Origin: CAYWMP01 sp964459445
GTDB taxonomy: Bacteria > Desulfobacterota > DSM-4660 > Desulfatiglandales > HGW-15
Reading direction: 5' to 3'
NCBI GenBank assembly: GCA_964459445.1
Contig: CAYWMP010000146.1
Location: 1-15,279, forward strand
DNA: 15,279 bases
Under the pieces are notes generated by a model. It saw nothing but the letters and a program-made list of their open reading frames with translations. It did no database searches and was not told the DNA's origin. The translations under genes and the position numbers were made by a program. Below are positions 1 to 5,472 of this stretch, one piece after another. The first letter of the stretch is position 1, and every line of letters starts with the position of its first letter.

Positions 1-92
1 AGAGATGTCCGAGCTGGCTGAAGGAGCGCGACTGGAAATCGCGTGTACTGCTAACCGTGGTACCGAGGGTTCGAATCCCTCTCTCTCCGCCA
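1..92 (+). tRNA. tRNA-Ser (anticodon GGA), 5' end cut by the window
   Basis: A class II tRNA with a long variable arm. The 3' acceptor strand at 82-88 (TCTCTCC) pairs with AGAGA at 1-5, so two G residues of the 5' acceptor strand lie outside the window. The D stem is TCC 8-10 with GGA 23-25. The anticodon stem is 27-31 with 39-43, and the loop 32-38 carries GGA at 34-36. The variable arm pairs GTAC 45-48 with GTAC 60-63. The T stem 65-69/77-81 encloses TTCGAAT. The discriminator is G89 and CCA (90-92) is encoded. It decodes UCC/UCU serine codons. It lies just ahead of dnaX on the same strand. Confidence 0.97.
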
Positions 93-114
93 TCTTTATG
101 CCCTGTGCTGGATA

Positions 115-346
115 TCGAGACCTATGGAAAATGCTCGATTTTGCCCAAGGTCAAGGTCGATGAGGATTTTAGCCGCAGGAATACATGTAGTATTTTGAGG
201 ATTAACCCGCCATACTTCTGGCAGGTTAAAATCCGAATCTGAAGCAGCTTGTCCCGTCGCAGCTCTTGCCTCGCCATAGCTTTAGCGACGGCGGGTTAGC
301 GAAGTCAAAAGATTGGGTAAAAGAGGGCGTTTTGCAAAGGTCTCGA
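115..346. repeat. Long palindromic intergenic repeat, copy 1 (dnaX leader)
   Basis: Outer arms 115-136 and 325-346 are inverted repeats matching at 18 of 22 positions. Further in, GGATTTTA 164-171 pairs with TAAAATCC 227-234. In the core, AATAC 180-184 pairs with GTATT 190-194. The core at 167-205 matches 34 of 39 bases with a second copy at 5381-5419, and the right end (GGGCGTTTTG) is also shared. This copy is about 90 bp longer than copy 2. Extra segments include a hairpin at 202-229 and a GC-rich dyad at 254-291 (CCGTCGC/GCGACGG). It ends 3 nt before the dnaX ribosome binding site, so any transcript from upstream carries it as the dnaX leader. No coding frame in it is convincing. Confidence 0.8.
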
Positions 347-349
347 CTT

Positions 350-354
350 GAGGA
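350..354 (+). promoter_or_regulatory. dnaX ribosome binding site
   Basis: GAGGA lies 5 nt before the ATG at 360. This decides between that ATG and the TTG four codons upstream at 348, which overlaps the binding site itself. Confidence 0.7.
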
Positions 355-359
355 TACCC

Positions 360-2018
360 ATGTCCTATGAAGTCTTTGCCAGAAAATGGCGTCCCCAGGT
401 CTTTCAAGACGTCGTCGGCCAGGAAAATACCACCCAAACATTGATGAATGCCATCACGACTGACAGACTGGCGCACGCCTATCTGTTCAGTGGGGCAAGG
501 GGGGTCGGCAAGACATCCGTTGCCAGAATCCTGGCCAAGGCCCTGAATTGCAAAGAGGGCGAACCGGGTATTCCCTGTAACGTATGTTCCTCTTGTCAGG
601 AAATAACGACTGGTTCATCGGTCGATGTTCAGGAAATTGACGGGGCTTCAAACCGGGGCATTGATGAAATCAGGGAGTTGAGGGAGAATATCAAGTATAT
701 GCCCTCATCGAATCAATACCGTGTCTATATCATCGATGAAGTCCACATGCTCACGCTTCCGGCTTTCAATGCCCTGCTTAAAACCCTTGAGGAACCCCCT
801 GCCCATGTCAAATTTATTTTTGCAACGACGGAACCTCACAAGGTCCCTGTCACCATTCTTTCAAGATGTCAGCGATTTGATTTTAAGAGAATCCCTATCG
901 CCCAGATTGTCGATCAGTTGAAAAAAATCACGAAGGCGGAAGGCATAGAGATCAGTGACCAGGGGCTCATGGTCATCGCTAGGGAATCCGAGGGAAGCAT
1001 GCGTGATGCCGAGAGCCTTCTCGATCAGGTCGTTTCTTTTGGCGGCGACAAAGTAGAAGATAAAACCATACTGAATATATTGGGTATCATCGATCGGGAT
1101 CTTCTCTTTGAGACTGCGAAGGCCATTGTTGCGGGATCCGCCAAGGATTGCATTGAAATCGTAAACAGAGTTTTTAACTTCGGGTATGACATAAAAGAAT
1201 TCTATAGAGCGCTCATGGATCACTTCAGGAATCTCCTTGTCAGCCTGATCGCTCCGGAAAATGATCTCCTCGACATGACACCCGGCGATGTGGATGAACT
1301 CATTCGCCAAGCACAACTGGCAGGCCCCGAAAAACTCCAACAAATCTTGAACCTCCTTATCTATCAAGAAGAGGATTTGAGGTTTTCTTTCCATCCAAAA
1401 CTGGTATTGGAGACGACCATGATCAAGTTGTGCCGCGTCGAAGATGCCCTTTCCTACGATGATATCCTTAAAAAGATCGAAGCCCTTGAGAAGCGTCTTT
1501 CAAACTCATCCACTCCCGGCAATAGGTTGCCCATTGGAAATCTTTCCGACCCGGGCGTGGAATGGAACAAGGCGTCTCCTAAAGCAGAAAGGACGGACCG
1601 GCCCGATATTGAGTCTAATTCAAAGGACTGGAAGGGTTTTCTTGACTTCCTCGCCACCAAGAGCCGTGCGCTCTCAAATGTTCTAAAGGATTGGCAGTTC
1701 CTTGGATTCAAGGATGGTGTCCTTGAGATAGGCAGGGGCGCGAATTCCTTTGCATCGGGCTATCTCGATGAACCTGAAATCCAGGAAAAATTTGTCGGCT
1801 ATTGCAGGGATTTTTTTAAGGGAGATATCAAGGTAAAGATTCTTGGCGAGAAGCCTAATAATAATCACAAAAGGACTTCCACGGCTTCAAAGAGAAAAAA
1901 CAATTCAACTAAAAAAGACCATACGGATCTCCCTCAACCGGTTCAAGATATCCTTGAAATATTCCAGGGAGAAATAAAGGAAGAGATTTCCGCTAACAAA
2001 GTAAGAAAAAAGGATTAG
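360..2018 (+). CDS. dnaX: DNA polymerase III subunit tau/gamma (DnaX)
   Basis: Clamp-loader ATPase that assembles with delta and delta' to load the sliding clamp; the long form also holds the polymerase core and helicase. The 552-residue product starts MSYEVFARKWRP, as usual for the family. Walker A is SGARGVGKT at 44-52 and the zinc cysteines are C64, C73, C76 and C79. Walker B is IIDEVH at 124-129, sensor 1 is ATTE at 155-158, and the SRC arginine-finger motif is at 168-170. Residues from about 370 on form a variable linker, a tau-type domain, a basic Lys/Asn/Ser-rich stretch (about 500-520) and the conserved tail PVQDILEIF. The ATG at 360 is chosen over the TTG at 348 because GAGGA precedes it properly. 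A possible -1 slippery site lies at 1895-1901. First gene of the operon with ybaB and recR. Confidence 0.97.
   Translation: MSYEVFARKWRPQVFQDVVGQENTTQTLMNAITTDRLAHAYLFSGARGVGKTSVARILAKALNCKEGEPGIPCNVCSSCQEITTGSSVDVQEIDGASNRGIDEIRELRENIKYMPSSNQYRVYIIDEVHMLTLPAFNALLKTLEEPPAHVKFIFATTEPHKVPVTILSRCQRFDFKRIPIAQIVDQLKKITKAEGIEISDQGLMVIARESEGSMRDAESLLDQVVSFGGDKVEDKTILNILGIIDRDLLFETAKAIVAGSAKDCIEIVNRVFNFGYDIKEFYRALMDHFRNLLVSLIAPENDLLDMTPGDVDELIRQAQLAGPEKLQQILNLLIYQEEDLRFSFHPKLVLETTMIKLCRVEDALSYDDILKKIEALEKRLSNSSTPGNRLPIGNLSDPGVEWNKASPKAERTDRPDIESNSKDWKGFLDFLATKSRALSNVLKDWQFLGFKDGVLEIGRGANSFASGYLDEPEIQEKFVGYCRDFFKGDIKVKILGEKPNNNHKRTSTASKRKNNSTKKDHTDLPQPVQDILEIFQGEIKEEISANKVRKKD
1895..1901 (+). promoter_or_regulatory. 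Possible -1 slippery heptamer in dnaX
   Basis: A AAA AAC is in the correct phase (codons AGA AAA AAC). After a -1 slip, reading continues CAA TTC AAC and stops at TAA 1910-1912. The product would be about 517 residues instead of 552. No downstream stem-loop or well-placed upstream Shine-Dalgarno stimulator was seen, and the site is far later in the gene than the E. coli gamma site, so its use is uncertain. Confidence 0.3.
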
Positions 2019-2050
2019 CACACTATAGTGAACTTATGGAGGTAACGGAT

Positions 2051-2383
2051 ATGAAAGGTATACCCAATATGGGAAATCTCATGAAACAGGCCCAGCAATT
2101 CCAGACTAAAATGGCCAAGCTTCAGGAAGAACTCGGCGATAGAACCGTCGAAGCCTCTGCCGGAGGCGGCATGGTCACTGCTGTGGCAAACGGTCGACAG
2201 GAAATCTTGTCCCTCAAAATTGACCCCGAAGTAATTGACCCGGATGACGCAGACATGCTCCAGGATTTGATTCAAGCCGCTGTAAATGACGCATTGACCA
2301 GGGCCAAAGACATGGTCAATGAAGAGATGGGAAGATTGACCAAAGGGCTCAACCTACCTAACATACCGGGGCTGACGCTGTAA
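2051..2383 (+). CDS. ybaB: YbaB/EbfC family nucleoid-associated protein
   Basis: Small DNA-binding protein of 110 residues that, in characterised members, forms dimers and binds DNA as a nucleoid component. The N-terminal helix is rich in Met, Gln and Lys (NLMKQAQQFQTKMAKLQEEL). It is followed by the family's central strands, with GGGMVTAVANGRQEILSLKI and a DPDDADMLQDLI segment, then a C-terminal helix ending LPGL. The start at 2051 is preceded by GGAGG at 2038-2042 with 8 nt spacing; an upstream in-frame ATG at 2036 lies within or before that site and would add five unusual residues. It sits between dnaX and recR, a widely conserved order, and is probably co-transcribed with them. Confidence 0.95.
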   Translation: MKGIPNMGNLMKQAQQFQTKMAKLQEELGDRTVEASAGGGMVTAVANGRQEILSLKIDPEVIDPDDADMLQDLIQAAVNDALTRAKDMVNEEMGRLTKGLNLPNIPGLTL

Positions 2384-2457
2384 GAAGTGAGCTAACCTAC
2401 CATTTGCACTGGCATGGGATTCTATTCTGAGATTATTTGTCTTGAAAGGCACGGTTC

Positions 2458-3063
2458 ATGAGCATATACCCTCCTCCCCTTGAAAAGCTGATTCATGAGT
2501 TATCGAGATTGCCCGGGATTGGACAGAAATCGGCCACAAGGGTGGCCCTATTTATCCTGAAAAGCCAAAGAGACACGGCTGAGAGCCTTGCCAGGGCATT
2601 GATCGATGTCAAGGAGAAAATCAAATTTTGCTCCCATTGCTTCAACTTCACCGATGAAGACCCCTGCCCTATTTGTAGAGACCCAAAGCGGGCGAACGGT
2701 GTCCTTTGCGTTGTTGAAGGGCCCGGTGATCAATTGGCCATCGAAGAAACCGGCTTTTTCAAAGGCCGATACCATGTGCTCCAGGGTGTTCTGGCCCCAC
2801 TCGATGGAATCGGCCCTGATGATCTGAAAATAGGCGCTTTGCTTGATCGATTCGATAATGAAAACATAGAAGAAGTCATCCTGGCTACGAATCCCACAGC
2901 AGAAGGGGAAGCAACTGCCTCTTATCTCATCAAACTCCTATCCAACAGGGACATTAAGGTTACCCGGATAGCCCTCGGTGTTCCCATGGGAGGGGATCTC
3001 AAATATATGGATGCCATGACGCTCCAGCATTCTCTCAAGAGCAGAATCCCCGTCACATCATGA
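2458..3063 (+). CDS. recR: Recombination mediator protein RecR
   Basis: Acts with RecO (and RecF) to load RecA on SSB-coated gaps. At 201 residues it has the usual family length. A helix-hairpin-helix lies at 18-26 (LPGIGQKSA). The zinc finger uses C58, C61, C70 and C73. The Toprim domain has VVEGPGD at 85-91 and TNPTAEGEATA at 144-154, and the C-terminal GVPMGGDLKYMD lies at 174-185. GAAAGG at 2444-2449 gives an 8-nt spacing to the ATG. Its stop overlaps the next gene's start in ATGA (3060-3063), which implies translational coupling to the FAD oxidoreductase, a non-repair partner. Confidence 0.98.
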   Translation: MSIYPPPLEKLIHELSRLPGIGQKSATRVALFILKSQRDTAESLARALIDVKEKIKFCSHCFNFTDEDPCPICRDPKRANGVLCVVEGPGDQLAIEETGFFKGRYHVLQGVLAPLDGIGPDDLKIGALLDRFDNENIEEVILATNPTAEGEATASYLIKLLSNRDIKVTRIALGVPMGGDLKYMDAMTLQHSLKSRIPVTS

Positions 3064-4436
3064 TTCCAGATTCAGCCCTCAAAAACATAGCCCGAATTGT
3101 TGGCGATCCCTTTTTCACGACGCACAGGGATGATCTTTTTGATTATGCCAGCGATGCCACCGAGTTGACATCCATGCCGGATGCCGTGGCCCATCCAGAA
3201 AACGGCGAAGAGATCTCACAGATTCTTGTCTTGGCAAACGAAGCACGTTTTCCCGTTATTCCCAGAGGCGCCGGCAGTGGAAAAAGCGGAGGGGCTGTAC
3301 CCATCAATGGGGGGCTGGTCCTGGCCATGGATCGATTTAATCGTATTCTTAATATTGATCAGGATAATCTCGTAGCCGAGGTTGAACCCGGCGTCATTAC
3401 GGCGGACTTCCAGGAAGAGATTGAAAAACTCGACCTCTTTTATCCGCCGGACCCTGCCAGCATTTATATCTCCACTATCGGAGGTAACGTTGCTGAATGC
3501 GCCGGCGGATTAAGGGCAGTAAAATACGGTGTCACCAGAGATTATGTGTTGGGCTTGAAGGTGGTTTTACCCACCGGCGAAATTATTAACACGGGCGTTA
3601 AGACCGCCAAAGGCGTAGCAGGTTATGATCTGACCCGACTCCTTGTCGGTTCCGAAGGGACCCTGGCTGTGATTACGGCCATCACGCTCCGCCTGATTCC
3701 GAAACCCGCCGCAAAAAAAACGATATTGGCCTATTTCGAGGAATCATCTTCCGCCGTCAAAACGGCATCGGAACTCATAAAAAGTAAGATTGCACCGACA
3801 ACGCTCGAATTCATGGACGAGCTTTGCATTGATTGTTTGCGGAAGGAGAAGGGAATACCCTTCCCTTCAGAAGCCTCGGCTCTACTCCTCGTTGAAGTGG
3901 ATGGTGATGAAAAACTCGTAAATCTCCAGGCCGGAATGGCTGAAACCGCTTGCTCTCGTCTTGGCGCACTGAAATGCGAAACAGCAAAGGGAGTTGAAGA
4001 GGCTGAAAGATTATGGGAGGCCAGGCGTTATGTTTCAGATTCGATTATGATGCTGGGCCCCAACAAAATCAGCGAAGATATCGTCGTTCCGAGGAGCCGA
4101 ATGGCCGAGATGGTTTCCTTCCTTAAACAGTTGCGGCAGAAATACGGTATCCCCATTCCCGCCTTCGGCCATGCCGGGGACGGGAATCTGCACGTCAATA
4201 TCATGTACGATAGGGCTATTCAGGGACAGATGGAAGATGCCCACGCAATTGTTGAAGAAGTTTTTCGAAAAGTCGTTGAGATGGAAGGCACGATCACTGG
4301 CGAACACGGCATAGGTATTACAAAGGCCCCCTATCTGGAAATGGAGATCTCCAAACCCGCATTAGAGCTCATGTCACGTCTCAAAAAAGCCTTTGACCCG
4401 AAGGGCATCCTGAATCCGGGAAAGATTTTTAATTAA
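3060..4436 (+). CDS. GlcD-type FAD-linked oxidoreductase (glycolate/D-lactate dehydrogenase family)
   Basis: Predicted FAD enzyme oxidising a D-2-hydroxy acid such as glycolate or D-lactate. It has 458 residues. The N-terminal FAD-binding (PCMH-type) domain covers about 40-215, with RGAGSGKSGG at 69-78 and the STIGGNVAECAGG loop at 138-150. The C-terminal FAD-oxidase domain has FGHAGDGNLHVN at 369-380 and GEHGIG at 414-419. The tail DPKGILNPGK is typical. No GlcE or GlcF (iron-sulfur) partner is in the window, so the electron acceptor is unknown. The start overlaps recR by 4 bp and no good independent binding site is visible. Lactate versus glycolate cannot be decided from sequence alone. Confidence 0.9.
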   Translation: MIPDSALKNIARIVGDPFFTTHRDDLFDYASDATELTSMPDAVAHPENGEEISQILVLANEARFPVIPRGAGSGKSGGAVPINGGLVLAMDRFNRILNIDQDNLVAEVEPGVITADFQEEIEKLDLFYPPDPASIYISTIGGNVAECAGGLRAVKYGVTRDYVLGLKVVLPTGEIINTGVKTAKGVAGYDLTRLLVGSEGTLAVITAITLRLIPKPAAKKTILAYFEESSSAVKTASELIKSKIAPTTLEFMDELCIDCLRKEKGIPFPSEASALLLVEVDGDEKLVNLQAGMAETACSRLGALKCETAKGVEEAERLWEARRYVSDSIMMLGPNKISEDIVVPRSRMAEMVSFLKQLRQKYGIPIPAFGHAGDGNLHVNIMYDRAIQGQMEDAHAIVEEVFRKVVEMEGTITGEHGIGITKAPYLEMEISKPALELMSRLKKAFDPKGILNPGKIFN

Positions 4437-4439
4437 CGC

Positions 4440-5261
4440 ATGAACACCTTTTCAAGCATCATACTAGGAATCGTCCAGGGGCTCACCGAGTTTTTGCCCA
4501 TCAGCAGTTCCGGTCATCTCGTTCTTTTTCAGAACTTACTGGGTTTCAAGGAACCCGAATTGTTGCTTGATGTCTCCCTCCACGTCGGCACTCTGTTGGC
4601 CGTTTGCATTTATTTTCACTCCGATCTGGCCAGCATGTTTCGCGAGACCCTGCAATTCATTCTGGATCTGTCGGGTAAAAGAAAACGATGGCACCACCTC
4701 CCTGAGGTCCCTCATGCAGCTCTTACATTTTGGGTTTTGGTGGGCACACTCCCTACGCTTGTGATCGGTTTGGCTTTCAGATCCTATTTAGAGGCCCTTT
4801 TCGGATCCCTGCAATGGGTGGGGATCATGTTGATATGCACAGGGCTGATTCTAATCATGACACTTTTGATGCCTAAGAATACCAGGCGCCGCCCGAGTGT
4901 TGGATTGTTTGTGGCTTTGGCCGTTGGGACCGCTCAAGGCATGGCACTCATACCAGGCATTTCAAGATCGGGGGCTACCATTGTTTGTGGTTTACTTTGC
5001 AAGATGAAGCGGGACCTTGCCGCTCGTTTCTCATTCCTTCTTTCCATTCCCGCCATTTTCGGCGCACTGGTGCTTCAGCTAAGTTCCAATGATTTAAGTC
5101 GGGTGGATGTTTTGCCTTTACTCTTTGGGTTTTTTGTTTCCACAATCATTGGGTTGGTGGCGTTGAAGATACTTATGGGCGTGGTTAAAAAAGGAAGGCT
5201 ATATTATTTCGCGCCCTACTGCTGGACGGTCGGCTTGATCATCATTATCATGAGTATCTAG
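4440..5261 (+). CDS. uppP: Undecaprenyl-diphosphatase (UppP/BacA)
   Basis: Integral membrane phosphatase that converts undecaprenyl diphosphate to the monophosphate, recycling the lipid carrier for peptidoglycan and other envelope polymers; over-expression of family members gives bacitracin resistance. The 273-residue protein has motif 1 QGLTEFLPISSSGHL at 13-27, with the expected catalytic E17, and motif 2 PGISRSG at 172-178. Roughly eight hydrophobic segments are visible, for example near 95-115, 125-143, 155-170, 199-213 and 226-247. It begins 3 bp after the FAD gene's stop without a clear binding site of its own, so it is probably translationally coupled. It is the last gene of the plus-strand operon. 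Confidence 0.97.
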   Translation: MNTFSSIILGIVQGLTEFLPISSSGHLVLFQNLLGFKEPELLLDVSLHVGTLLAVCIYFHSDLASMFRETLQFILDLSGKRKRWHHLPEVPHAALTFWVLVGTLPTLVIGLAFRSYLEALFGSLQWVGIMLICTGLILIMTLLMPKNTRRRPSVGLFVALAVGTAQGMALIPGISRSGATIVCGLLCKMKRDLAARFSFLLSIPAIFGALVLQLSSNDLSRVDVLPLLFGFFVSTIIGLVALKILMGVVKKGRLYYFAPYCWTVGLIIIIMSI

Positions 5262-5264
5262 AGC

Positions 5265-5303
5265 ATGCTGAAGGACTATAGGTTAGGGACCCTCCATCAG
5301 CAT
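5265..5303 (+). terminator. Stem-loop after uppP, possible terminator
   Basis: ATGCTGAAGGA 5265-5275 pairs with TCCATCAGCAT 5293-5303, with one internal mismatch, just after the uppP stop. A T-rich stretch (TTCCTTTTT) comes only 14 nt later, so it is not a textbook intrinsic terminator. Confidence 0.35.
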
Positions 5304-5331
5304 TACTCTAGATCACTTCCTTTTTATGCTT

Positions 5332-5472
5332 GAGGCGCTTTCAAACGTTCAAGTTGGGCCAAGATCAAAGAAGGCGAAAATTTTGACCGCAGGAATACAG
5401 TTAGTATTTTGAGGATCAAAATTTAAGCCTGACGCCGATATTGGGCCAAATCGGGCGTTTTGAAAGTGTCTC
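5332..5472. repeat. Long palindromic intergenic repeat, copy 2 (uppP/lptD)
   Basis: Same family as the element before dnaX. The outer arms are 5332-5347 (GAGGCGCTTTCAAACG) and 5456-5472 (CGTTTTGAAAGTGTCTC). TTGGGCCAA occurs on both flanks. AAATTTTGA 5378-5386 pairs perfectly with TCAAAATTT 5416-5424. The innermost AATAC 5394-5398 and GTATT 5404-5408 enclose AGTTA. It fills most of the gap between two convergent genes, and its right end abuts the lptD stop codon (5473-5475). It could act as a two-way transcription barrier; that role is inference. Confidence 0.8.

Noticed and set aside
57..242. Short plus-strand frame over the tRNA 3' half and repeat
   Set aside because: It begins inside the tRNA and runs through non-coding repeat; no binding site or protein-like composition.
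93..359. Signal recognition particle (4.5S) RNA gene near dnaX
   Set aside because: ffs often lies close to dnaX, but the conserved GGAAGG...AGCAG-type core was not found; the structure here is explained by the palindromic repeat.
348..359. TTG start for dnaX four codons upstream
   Set aside because: It overlaps the GAGGA binding site that serves the ATG at 360, and the family starts with MSYxVxARKWRP.
921..927. Run of seven A residues in dnaX as a slippage site
   Set aside because: It falls inside the conserved ATPase region (about residue 188), where truncation would give a non-functional product.
861..1394. 177-codon open frame antisense to dnaX
   Set aside because: It lies wholly within the conserved dnaX coding region on the opposite strand and has no recognisable motif; a codon-composition shadow.
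2021..2030. Perfect palindrome CACTATAGTG between dnaX and ybaB
   Set aside because: Ten bases only and a single copy; could be chance, with no known operator to match.
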